From NCBI GenBank assembly GCA_024645305.1, contig JAHEFU010000104.1, forward strand, positions 1 through 9,490: a stretch of DNA of 9,490 bases, read 5' to 3'. The translations under genes were made by a program, and so were the position numbers. The notes beneath the pieces were generated by a model, which saw only the letters and a program-made list of their open reading frames with translations, searched no databases and was not told the origin of the DNA. Shown here piece by piece: positions 1 to 6,290 of this stretch (the stretch's first letter is position 1; each line of letters begins with the position of its first letter). The DNA comes from Planctomycetales bacterium (lineage in GTDB: Bacteria; 4484-113; JAFGCY01).

Positions 1-459
1 CCCTGGAAAAAGGTACTGCCTGACGTAATGGACCTGCTGGCCGAACTGGGCCTGGCTGACACCGCCGACAAACTGCCCAGCGAACTTTCGGGTGGCATGC
101 GCCGGCGCGTGGCCCTGGCCCGCAGCCTGATCTACCATCCGAAGATCCTGCTCTATGATGAACCCACCACGGGGCTGGATCCCTACATGACCGAAGTGGT
201 AGTGGACCTGATTGCGGAAACAAATGAACGGTTTGCCGTGACGGGCATAATGGTCAGCCATGACCTGCCCAGCGTGTACGATATCGCAGACCATGTGGTG
301 CTGATCATGAATGGCAAGGCCACGGTTGTGGGCAAACCGATGGAGCTCCTGCGCAGCGGGCGCGAGGAAGTGATTTCCTTCGCCTCCAGCTGGCGCAAGC
401 AGATTGTTGAGTATGCGGCGGAACTGAACCGCACGGAAGACGGTCCCGCAGGGACCTGA
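1..459 (+). CDS. MlaF-like ABC transporter ATPase, 3' part (5' end outside window)
   Basis: This is the C-terminal 152 residues of an ABC ATPase. The frame is open from base 1 (PWKKVLPDV precedes the first ATG at 28), so the gene starts upstream and the Walker A motif is missing. Counting from the ATG at 28, the ABC signature LSGGM is at 20-24, Walker B plus catalytic Glu (ILLYDEP) at 40-46, the D-loop GLD at 49-51 and the switch His (SHD) at 77-79. The LSGGMRRRVALARSL stretch and the ending resemble MlaF/Ttg2A-type ATPases that power phospholipid transport at the inner membrane. The next gene, 20 bases downstream, encodes an MCE protein, which supports that assignment. The MlaE-type permease is not between them, so an E-F-D gene order is inferred. 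A generic ABC importer ATPase is the alternative, but the MCE neighbour makes it unlikely. Confidence 0.9.
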   Translation, partial: PWKKVLPDVMDLLAELGLADTADKLPSELSGGMRRRVALARSLIYHPKILLYDEPTTGLDPYMTEVVVDLIAETNERFAVTGIMVSHDLPSVYDIADHVVLIMNGKATVVGKPMELLRSGREEVISFASSWRKQIVEYAAELNRTEDGPAGT

Positions 460-479
460 CGAGGAACAGGACGAGGCAG

Positions 480-1916
480 ATGGGCGGAAACGCGAACTTA
501 GTCAAGGTGGGCTTCTTTGCCATAGTCGGCGCGCTGCTGCTGGCGATTGCCATTACCACCGTGCGCGGCGGAGACCTGGCCAGCCTGTTGCCCGGTGGCA
601 ACAATTACGGCGTGGATGTCGTGTTCAGCGGGGATGCCGTGGGTCTGCAGAAGGGTATGCCGGTCAAGCTCAAGGGCACCGATGTGGGATACCTCTCCTC
701 CACACATTTCACCGAGAAGAACCAGGACGTGATTGCCGAGCTGCGGATTGACAAGGACGTGAGGATCTACCGCGAATCCACCGTCGAACTGCGCGAGGAA
801 GGCCTGCTGGGAGAACGCTTCCTGGCATTCATATACCCGGACCAGCTTCCCGAGAGTCCGCTGTGGGCGGAGGATGGGCATGTTTTCCAGGGCTCGACGG
901 CCACGGGTCTGGCTGCCCTGATCAGGACTGCCAACAGTGTGCTGGAATCCCTGAACACCATCCTGACGGACGAATCCCTGCGCACCAGCATGACCCGCAT
1001 CGCCGACGGCATGACCGAGAGTCTCGAGCGCGTGAACCTGATCATGGACAATGTCAACGGGATCATGCTGGAGAATGAGGGCTACGTCAATGAGTCCATG
1101 GCCAATCTGGCGGCGATCTCCGATAACTTCCTGCTTGTCAGCCAGGACATGCAGGAGACCAGCACGGCGGTGCGGGACCTGGCAACGGACCCGAAGAACA
1201 CTGAACAGCTGCACCGCATCATGGACAGCATCGAGTCCAGTTCCGCCAGCCTGGACACCCTGACCGCGAATGTCAACAGCCTGCTGGGTGACCCGATGGT
1301 CCAGGCCGACATCAAGGACAGCCTGCGCCTGCTGCCCGGGATACTGGAGGAGACGAAGGCCACGATGAGCGGCGCGCAGGACACCCTGGAGAACCTGAAC
1401 GTGCTGATCGAGAGCGCGGACGGGATGGTGAACACCGCCACCTGGGCGATCGAGGACGTCAGCGGCACGGTGCAGGGCATCACCAGTGCCGGGGCCGGGA
1501 TCCAGACGCGCGGCAGCATCAACGTGCGTGGTGTGGACAGCAACACGGATGACTCCCTGGGCGGGGAGGACGTATACGTCGGGGATGCCAACTTTGCAGT
1601 CGGCAATGCTGACAACTACGTGCAGGTCGGGATTGACAACATCGGCGAGGGTGACGACTTCAACCTGATGCTGGGCATGGGGGACCTGAGCGGCTTCAGC
1701 TTCCGCGGCGGGATCTACCGCAGCGAGCTCGGGCTGGGCGCCAGCTGGTGGGACCAGAGCGGTGCGGGGGCGGAAATCACCTGGTTCGACCTGAACGACC
1801 CGCGGCTCAACGGCTATGGCCACATCCCGGTGGGGGACAGTGTCAATGTGGTACTCGGCGTGGAGGACATGACCGACGAGGCCGTGCCCACGCTGGGCGT
1901 AGGCGTGAAGTTCTGA
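480..1916 (+). CDS. MlaD-family MCE protein with long helical region and C-terminal barrel-like domain
   Basis: The substrate-binding MCE component of an Mla-type lipid transporter, 478 residues against roughly 150-200 for E. coli-type MlaD. Residues 9-28 form one membrane anchor (VKVGFFAIVGALLLAIAITT). The MCE domain spans about 43-120 and includes GLQKGMPVKLKGTDVG. Residues 140-335 are helical and Asn/Ser/Leu-rich, as in MCE proteins that form a long hydrophobic needle. From about 340 the sequence becomes Gly- and aromatic-rich with alternating polarity (FSFRGGIYRSELGLGASWW near 406, EITWFDLNDPRLNGYGHIPV near 432) and ends LGVGVKF. A C-terminal Phe is typical of outer-membrane barrels. This resembles the barrel-fused MlaD of diderm Firmicutes such as Veillonella. 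ATG 480 is chosen because it sits just before the anchor, with GAGG at 473-476 as a close, weak ribosome site. Probably cotranscribed with the ATPase. The MCE call is secure; the barrel is inferred. Confidence 0.9.
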   Translation: MGGNANLVKVGFFAIVGALLLAIAITTVRGGDLASLLPGGNNYGVDVVFSGDAVGLQKGMPVKLKGTDVGYLSSTHFTEKNQDVIAELRIDKDVRIYRESTVELREEGLLGERFLAFIYPDQLPESPLWAEDGHVFQGSTATGLAALIRTANSVLESLNTILTDESLRTSMTRIADGMTESLERVNLIMDNVNGIMLENEGYVNESMANLAAISDNFLLVSQDMQETSTAVRDLATDPKNTEQLHRIMDSIESSSASLDTLTANVNSLLGDPMVQADIKDSLRLLPGILEETKATMSGAQDTLENLNVLIESADGMVNTATWAIEDVSGTVQGITSAGAGIQTRGSINVRGVDSNTDDSLGGEDVYVGDANFAVGNADNYVQVGIDNIGEGDDFNLMLGMGDLSGFSFRGGIYRSELGLGASWWDQSGAGAEITWFDLNDPRLNGYGHIPVGDSVNVVLGVEDMTDEAVPTLGVGVKF

Positions 1917-2070
1917 TCCTCAATCAAGAGCGATTGCTGGAACTGGCAACTGACAACACTTGGTATTGCCAACATGCCTGCAATGAGCGATGGAACCGTT
2001 TCCCGAGCGATTGCGCGGTATATAGACCGCCGAGCCCTTGGGAGAGGCGGCAGGAGAATTAGGATCAGAA
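1911..2070. repeat. Convergent intergenic region with 10-base inverted repeat over both stop codons and internal short repeats
   Basis: No gene is supported between 1917 and 2064. TTCTGATCCT at 1911-1920 is perfectly inverted at 2061-2070 (AGGATCAGAA), so the two convergent genes end in the same ten bases, Phe codon plus TGA plus TCCT. Inside, GAGCGATTGC occurs at 1928-1937 and 2005-2014, with a shorter copy GAGCGAT at 1985-1991. GCGGT-ATATAG-ACCGC (2015-2030) is a small hairpin without a following T-run, and GGAACCGTTTCC near 1992 is nearly palindromic. The base composition is visibly less GC-rich than the flanking genes. No function can be assigned; a terminator, small RNA or regulator site is possible. 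Confidence 0.5.
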
Positions 2071-3126
2071 GCGGCTTTTGATCCCGTCGGTCGGCTTGTA
2101 GTGGAAGCCCGAGCCTTCCGCCTCGTCCTCGACCTGCTCCAGCAGCTTCTCAGGTTTCACCAGATCCGCATCCACCTGCAGCCGGTTGCTGGCAATGACC
2201 TCATCCACGGCCTCAATGGCCTGTCTGGGCACATCTGCCTGGCTGGAGCCATCGAACAGGCTGCTCACACCCGTACCGAGGCTGGTCGACCCGCGGCTGG
2301 CGAACATGGAATCCGGACGCTGCTGCGGGGTGCTGGATTCCACCATCTCCGCGCGCCGGTCAAATCCCGGGGGATGCCAGGAACGCAGGTCAGTTTCCAC
2401 GGCGCCACCATCATCCTGAGCTGAATCCGGCTGCGCTGCCGCTATCCGGGAAGGCTGCGGCTGCTGTTCCTCCCAGGCATCCGCGCTGTCCTGCGGCACT
2501 TCCTGCAGGCCGGCCGGCAGTGACTCGTCCGGTAGATCCAGCAGGGGATCGGCCAGTGGGTCCAGCACGGGCTGCAGCTCGTTGCTCAGGGGAGTGGCCG
2601 GATCAGGGGCTGCCTGCTTCGGTGATTCCTCACGTTCCTGCCTGATCTGCAGCACATCGCGGGCCACGGACATCGCCTGCTCCAGGTCACCCTTGTACAG
2701 TCGGGCCGCCGTCTTCTGGGCCTTGGCCTCTCCCGCCGTCTGGCCGGCCGGGCGGCCGCCGGATTCAGGCTTCGCGCCACCCTCGTATCTGGCATGTGAT
2801 TCCTTGCGCGGTGGCGTGAAGGTCCGGGCCACTACCTTCGGAACCGGGCGGCTGTCGCGCAGTGATTCACGCACTTCATCAGCGAGGGCCTTCTGCACCA
2901 TGGAGCTGCGCAGCAGCAGGATGCCGAACCAGGTGAAACCAGCGAGGAATGCACTGGCAGGAATGCCGAGGTTACCGGAGGCCCCGATCAGGGCCCCGAT
3001 CAGGGACACTGCAAGAATGATGCCCGCCGCATCGGTCTTCACGCTGCGGAAGCCCTCCATCAGGTAGCGCCCCCTGGTTGCCCCGTGCACGAGAATCCAG
3101 CCGATGATGAAGAAGACCCAGAACAT
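2065..3126 (-). CDS. Unrecognised membrane protein with N-terminal transmembrane segments and long disordered tail
   Basis: 353 residues; I do not recognise the family. The N-terminus has hydrophobic segments at about 2-14, 33-51 and 55-73, separated by a short basic loop (RGR at 18-20, K30). Residues 74-145 are rich in Arg and Lys, so by the positive-inside rule the tail should be cytoplasmic. Residues 165-300 are dominated by Pro, Gln, Asp, Glu and Ser, with a small internal repetition (LDPLADPLLDLPDE around 188-201), and look disordered. Short helical stretches occur near 145-165 and 300-335. The protein ends in SRF. The ATG at 3126 has no Shine-Dalgarno sequence but lies six bases after a TAGAAT hexamer, suggesting a leaderless transcript. 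The gene is divergent from pdxT and convergent with the MCE gene, so it stands alone. It could be a scaffold or envelope-associated factor, but nothing in the sequence shows this. Confidence 0.75.
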   Translation of the reverse strand: MFWVFFIIGWILVHGATRGRYLMEGFRSVKTDAAGIILAVSLIGALIGASGNLGIPASAFLAGFTWFGILLLRSSMVQKALADEVRESLRDSRPVPKVVARTFTPPRKESHARYEGGAKPESGGRPAGQTAGEAKAQKTAARLYKGDLEQAMSVARDVLQIRQEREESPKQAAPDPATPLSNELQPVLDPLADPLLDLPDESLPAGLQEVPQDSADAWEEQQPQPSRIAAAQPDSAQDDGGAVETDLRSWHPPGFDRRAEMVESSTPQQRPDSMFASRGSTSLGTGVSSLFDGSSQADVPRQAIEAVDEVIASNRLQVDADLVKPEKLLEQVEDEAEGSGFHYKPTDGIKSRF

Positions 3127-3132
3127 ACTTTA

Positions 3133-3138
3133 ATTCTA
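3133..3138 (-). promoter_or_regulatory. -10 element for the minus-strand membrane protein gene
   Basis: On the minus strand this reads TAGAAT and is followed by six bases (TAAAGT) and the ATG at 3126. No Shine-Dalgarno sequence lies at the usual distance; the only purine run (AAGG) is 12 bases from the ATG. Transcription beginning 7 bases after the hexamer would start on the A of the start codon. No good -35 box is visible: the 17-base-spaced position is occupied by the opposite-strand -10 of pdxT. Confidence 0.5.
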
Positions 3139-3152
3139 CCTTGATACAAAGG

Positions 3153-3161
3153 TGTTAGAAT
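3153..3161 (+). promoter_or_regulatory. Extended -10 element for pdxT
   Basis: TGTTAGAAT matches the extended -10 consensus (TGn followed by TAnAAT). The hexamer ends at 3161, eight bases before the ATG at 3170. This predicts a leaderless or nearly leaderless pdxT mRNA, in line with the lack of a Shine-Dalgarno sequence. No convincing -35 box is seen, which an extended -10 can tolerate. Confidence 0.55.
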
Positions 3162-3169
3162 CTGCGCCG

Positions 3170-3781
3170 ATGAAGCCGATCGCCGGAATCCTGGCCCTGC
3201 AGGGCGATTACGAGAAGCACCGCAAGTCGCTCAAGCGGCTGGGCCTGCGTGTGCGCTATGTCCGCTCCCCCGAGGATCTCTCCGGCCTGAGCATGATTGT
3301 GCTGCCCGGCGGGGAATCCACCACGATGTCGCTTCTGCTGGACAGCACCGGCCTGCGGGAGCCTTTACGGGAAGCTATCTCGGCTGGATTGCCCACGCTT
3401 GCCACCTGTGCGGGTACGATCCTGCTGGCGCGAGAATTGCAGGGTGATACCGGCAGCCGCCAGGTGGACACCCTCGGCCTGCTGCATGCCACGGTGGATC
3501 GCAACAGTTACGGCCGCCAGGTGGACAGCTTTGAAACGACCATCGAAATCAACTGGCAGCTGATCGGCGGACTGGCGGATGATGCGCCGATTCCGGCCTG
3601 GTTCATCCGCGCCCCGCGTATCCTCGAGCCGGCTGCAGGCGTGGAAGTCGTGGCGAAGTATGATGGCGAAATCGTGGCCGTGCGCCAGGGCAATATGCTG
3701 GCCATCACCTTCCACCCCGAGCTGTCCAAGGACAGCCGGATCCACGCCGCGGTGCTGGGCTTCGCCGAACAGGCCGGCTGA
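3170..3781 (+). CDS. pdxT: Pyridoxal 5'-phosphate synthase glutaminase subunit PdxT
   Basis: A class I glutamine amidotransferase-like hydrolase that releases ammonia from glutamine and channels it to PdxS, which makes pyridoxal 5'-phosphate (vitamin B6) in the cytoplasm. With the ATG at 3170 the protein is 203 residues, near the usual family length. Diagnostic motifs are LQGD (10-13), LPGGEST (45-51), the nucleophile in ATCAG (Cys80), RNSYGRQVDSFE (111-122), FIRAP (145-149) and FHPELS (181-186), which supplies His182 and Glu184 of the catalytic triad. A GTG at 3152 would add six residues, but it overlaps the -10 element and precedes the conserved MKPIAGILALQGD start, so ATG 3170 is preferred. 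The synthase partner PdxS is not adjacent, although pdxS and pdxT are often paired. All catalytic residues are present, so the enzyme should be active if PdxS is encoded elsewhere. Confidence 0.95.
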   Translation: MKPIAGILALQGDYEKHRKSLKRLGLRVRYVRSPEDLSGLSMIVLPGGESTTMSLLLDSTGLREPLREAISAGLPTLATCAGTILLARELQGDTGSRQVDTLGLLHATVDRNSYGRQVDSFETTIEINWQLIGGLADDAPIPAWFIRAPRILEPAAGVEVVAKYDGEIVAVRQGNMLAITFHPELSKDSRIHAAVLGFAEQAG

Positions 3782-3795
3782 GCCGCTCTGCCCGT

Positions 3796-3801
3796 TACAA
3801 T
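3796..3801 (+). promoter_or_regulatory. -10 element for korA
   Basis: TACAAT lies in the 26-base gap after pdxT and is followed by six bases and a GTG at 3808. The spacing equals that at 3126 and 8708. No -35 box is recognisable in the GC-rich end of pdxT and no Shine-Dalgarno sequence precedes the GTG. It suggests that korA has its own leaderless transcript, in addition to possible readthrough from pdxT. Confidence 0.45.
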
Positions 3802-3807
3802 AGCCCG

Positions 3808-5520
3808 GTGTCCCCCGCTACAGGCCCCATGGAACTGAGCATCGGCATCGTCGGCAGCGGCGGTGACGGCGTGGTGCTGCTCGGCGAACTGCTGGCCCGC
3901 AGTGCCGTGGCCGCCGGACTGCACTGCTACATGGACAAGGTCTTCGGCCCGCAGATCCGCGGCGGGGAAAGCAGCGTCAGCCTGCGGGTCAGTGAACAGC
4001 CGGTGCTGCGCAGCGCGGACGAGCTGGACGTGCTGCTGGTGTTCCAGTGGGGGGACCTGGCCCGCTTCAGCGATGTGCTGGCAGTATCGCGCAACGCGAT
4101 CGTGATCTGCTCCTCGGAGGATGCTGGCGATCCGCAGTCGAGCGGCCTGCCCGCGGACTTCAGTGGCGACTTGTTCAGCCTGCCGCTCAGGCAGCTGGCC
4201 CTGGATGTGGGCAGAAGCAAGCTGGCGCGCAATATGGTGCTGCTTGGAGCCATGAGCGCACTGCTCGGCTGGTACCCGGATGCGCTGGACGGTATTCTGG
4301 CAACGAAGCTCGCCCGTTATGACGAGCACAGCCGGACGAACAACCTGGCAGCCGTGGAGGCCGGGCGCAATGCAGCCTCCGCCTGGCAGGGCGGCAGTCT
4401 GCCGGTACTGCCGGCTGCAGCCCACGGAATGGAACTTGAACTGGCCAGTGGCAACGAGCTGCTGTCCCGCGCAGCCCTGGCCAGTGGCTGCCGCTTCATG
4501 GCGGGATATCCCATCACCCCCGCCAGTGAGATCCTCGAATACATGAATCGCGAGTTGCCAAAGCTCGGCGGCAGCTGCATCCAGGCCGAGGATGAAATCG
4601 GCGCGGCCTGCCTGGCAATCGGCGCCGCCCTCGGCGGTGTGCGTTCCATGAGCGCCACCAGCGGACCCGGCATGACCCTCAAGAGTGAAAGCATTGCGCT
4701 CGCCGGCATGAGCGGGCTGCCGATGGTGGTGGTTGACGTGCAGCGCTGTGGCCCGAGCACCGGCATCCCGACCCGCACGGAACAGGCTGACCTGAACCTG
4801 GCCCTGCACGGCGCACATGGCGACAGCCCGCGCATCGTGCTGGCGGCGGCCCATGCCGCGGACTGCGCCGCCCTGGCAACTGCGGCCTTCGAACTGGCGG
4901 GGGACTGCCGGGCTCCGGTGATCCTGCTGAGCGAACAGCAGATCGCCCAGGGCCTGAGCAGCCTGGCGGGTTCCGCAGTGCCGCAGACTGGCAACACGGC
5001 TGCGGGCTGGCCGGATACCGCAATCGGATCGGATACCCAGACACAGCTCACGGGGCTGGAACATGACAGCGCCGGCCGCCCGCTCAGCGATGCTGCGAGC
5101 CACGCTGCCAACATGGCCATGCGCCAGCAGCGGGTTGACGGCGCGCGGGGGCGCATCCCGGCCCTGCGCCATGGCAGGGAGGACGCCAGCCTCGGCCTGC
5201 TGTGCTGGGGCAGCGGCTATGCCGTCTGTCGGGAGGCCTGTGATCTCGTCAACCGGCGCGGTGGCAGTGCTGAGCTGTACTGCCTGCGGATGCTGGCCCC
5301 GCTGGACAGCGCCGCCATCACTGAGTGGATCGCCGCCCATGAGCGGATTGTCATCGTGGAAATGAACCACAGCGGCCAGCTGCTCGGGCATCTGCGCAGC
5401 CAGCTCAGCCTGCCGGAAAACACCCTGTCCCTGCGGCGCAGCGGTGGACGGCCCTGGCGCCTGGCGGAGATCACGGAGTTCCTGGCAAGGCATGGATTGC
5501 TGCCGGAGGTGGGGGCATGA
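3808..5520 (+). CDS. korA: 2-oxoacid:ferredoxin oxidoreductase, fused gamma-alpha subunit (KorA-type)
   Basis: Subunit of a TPP-dependent 2-oxoacid:ferredoxin oxidoreductase, which oxidatively decarboxylates a 2-oxoacid (commonly 2-oxoglutarate) to acyl-CoA and CO2 while reducing ferredoxin. The 570 residues hold the gamma domain (about 8-190: GSGGDGVVLLGELLA at 16-30, FGPQIRGGES at 46-55), a short linker, the alpha domain I (about 208-385: AGYPITPASEI at 232-242, QAEDEIGA at 259-266, SATSGPGMT at 282-290, QRCGPSTGIPT at 312-322), the LTGLEHD segment (414-420) and the C-terminal domain II (about 460-570, with VEMNHSGQL at 517-525). Length and order match the fused KorA family. The start is either the GTG at 3808, six bases after TACAAT, or the ATG at 3829 (Met8), where conservation begins; neither has a good Shine-Dalgarno sequence. 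It overlaps korB by four bases. The exact 2-oxoacid substrate cannot be read from the sequence. Confidence 0.93.
   Translation: MSPATGPMELSIGIVGSGGDGVVLLGELLARSAVAAGLHCYMDKVFGPQIRGGESSVSLRVSEQPVLRSADELDVLLVFQWGDLARFSDVLAVSRNAIVICSSEDAGDPQSSGLPADFSGDLFSLPLRQLALDVGRSKLARNMVLLGAMSALLGWYPDALDGILATKLARYDEHSRTNNLAAVEAGRNAASAWQGGSLPVLPAAAHGMELELASGNELLSRAALASGCRFMAGYPITPASEILEYMNRELPKLGGSCIQAEDEIGAACLAIGAALGGVRSMSATSGPGMTLKSESIALAGMSGLPMVVVDVQRCGPSTGIPTRTEQADLNLALHGAHGDSPRIVLAAAHAADCAALATAAFELAGDCRAPVILLSEQQIAQGLSSLAGSAVPQTGNTAAGWPDTAIGSDTQTQLTGLEHDSAGRPLSDAASHAANMAMRQQRVDGARGRIPALRHGREDASLGLLCWGSGYAVCREACDLVNRRGGSAELYCLRMLAPLDSAAITEWIAAHERIVIVEMNHSGQLLGHLRSQLSLPENTLSLRRSGGRPWRLAEITEFLARHGLLPEVGA
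5505..5510 (+). promoter_or_regulatory. Strong Shine-Dalgarno sequence for korB
   Basis: GGAGGT ends six bases before the ATG at 5517, inside the last codons of korA. With the ATGA stop-start overlap it indicates translational coupling of the two subunits. It contrasts with korA and pdxT, which have no such site. Confidence 0.8.
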
Positions 5521-6278
5521 GCAGTTCACCGATCTTCCGCAATGCCAGTGAGCCGGTCTGGTGCGACGGCTGCGGCGACTTCCACGTACTTGACGGCCTG
5601 AGTGCGGCACTGGAGGGCCTCGGGCGCAACCCGCGCGAGGTTGCCATCATCAGCGGCATCGGCTGCAGCTCACGCCTGCCGGGCTACATGGAATCGCATG
5701 GTTTCAACAGCATCCACGGCCGGGCCCTGCCGATTGCCAGCGGACTGAAGTATGCGCGTCCCGGACTGGATGTGATCGTCACCGCCGGGGATGGCGACAT
5801 CTTCAGCATCGGGGCCACGCACCTCGTGCATACCGTGCGCCGCAACCCCGCGATCACGCTGCTCGTGATGGACAACGGGGTCTACGGCCTGACGAAGGGC
5901 CAGCACTCGCCCACCACGCCTGCGGGCACGCAGATGCGCACGGGCAGCCAGCCCAGCCTGGAGCGGCCGGTTGATCCGCTGGAGCTGATGCTGAGCCTCG
6001 GCTGTGGCTTCGTGTCCCAGGCCTACTCGGCGGAGCAGGCCAGCCTCGTTTCGCTGATCAGCCAGGCCATTGAATATCCCGGCTTCAGCTTCCTGAACAT
6101 CCTCAGCCCCTGCCCGGTGTTCCGCGGCGGGATGGGAATCTACAAGGAGCTGCGGCGCAGCATCGTGCAGCTGGGGGACGGCAGCCATGATGAGACGGAC
6201 CCCGTTGCCGCCCGGGCCATGCTGCTGTCGGCGAGCGGTCCCGTGAGCGGCCTGCTGTACCGCCGGGACCTGCAATAG
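5517..6278 (+). CDS. korB: 2-oxoacid:ferredoxin oxidoreductase, beta subunit (KorB-type)
   Basis: The TPP- and iron-sulfur-binding beta subunit, 253 residues, usual for the family without fused ferredoxin domains. It partners KorA in the cytoplasm. Motifs in order are VWCDGCGDF (14-22; the family usually has Pro where Asp17 stands), SGIGCSSR (46-53), HGRALPIASGLK (67-78), the TPP/Mg site AGDGDIFSIGATH (90-102), DNGVYGLTKGQHSPTT (119-134) and SPCPVFRGG (197-205). Cys16, Cys19, Cys50 and Cys199 are at the positions expected for the single [4Fe-4S] cluster. The start overlaps the korA stop (ATGA) behind a strong GGAGGT. No ferredoxin or partner oxidoreductase gene is in the window, so the electron acceptor is unknown. 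The substrate could be 2-oxoglutarate, pyruvate or another 2-oxoacid; 2-oxoglutarate is the best guess from the two-gene KorAB layout. Confidence 0.93.
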   Translation: MSSSPIFRNASEPVWCDGCGDFHVLDGLSAALEGLGRNPREVAIISGIGCSSRLPGYMESHGFNSIHGRALPIASGLKYARPGLDVIVTAGDGDIFSIGATHLVHTVRRNPAITLLVMDNGVYGLTKGQHSPTTPAGTQMRTGSQPSLERPVDPLELMLSLGCGFVSQAYSAEQASLVSLISQAIEYPGFSFLNILSPCPVFRGGMGIYKELRRSIVQLGDGSHDETDPVAARAMLLSASGPVSGLLYRRDLQ

Positions 6279-6286
6279 AATAGGAG
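6276..6286 (+). promoter_or_regulatory. Shine-Dalgarno AGGAG with overlapping TAGAAT hexamer before the ABC-2-like gene
   Basis: AGGAG at 6282-6286 sits four bases before the ATG at 6291 and is the likely ribosome site. TAGAAT at 6276-6281, which contains the TAG stop of korB, looks like another -10 box nine bases from the ATG. If it were used, the transcript would begin inside or after the Shine-Dalgarno sequence. The simplest reading is translation from a korAB readthrough mRNA. Confidence 0.5.
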
Positions 6287-6290
6287 ACTT

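Noticed and set aside
498..1823. A 441-codon open frame on the minus strand opposite the MCE gene
   Set aside because: Same codon-bias artefact; Val/Asp/His/Gln-rich product without domains, whereas the plus frame is a clear MCE protein.
2015..2030. GCGGT-ATATAG-ACCGC hairpin as an intrinsic terminator
   Set aside because: The stem is only five base pairs and no T-run follows on either strand.
1748..2062. A plus-strand frame running from the end of the MCE gene into the convergent gap
   Set aside because: It starts inside the MCE coding region in another frame, has no ribosome site, and its product shows no motif.
3152..3172. GTG at 3152 as the pdxT start
   Set aside because: It overlaps the extended -10 element and lies upstream of the conserved N-terminus beginning at the ATG at 3170.
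3508..5610. A 700-codon open frame on the minus strand opposite korA
   Set aside because: The frame is open because the sense strand is GC-rich with few TTA, CTA and TCA codons. Its product is unnaturally rich in Gln, His, Arg and Ala with no motif, while korA has full family conservation.
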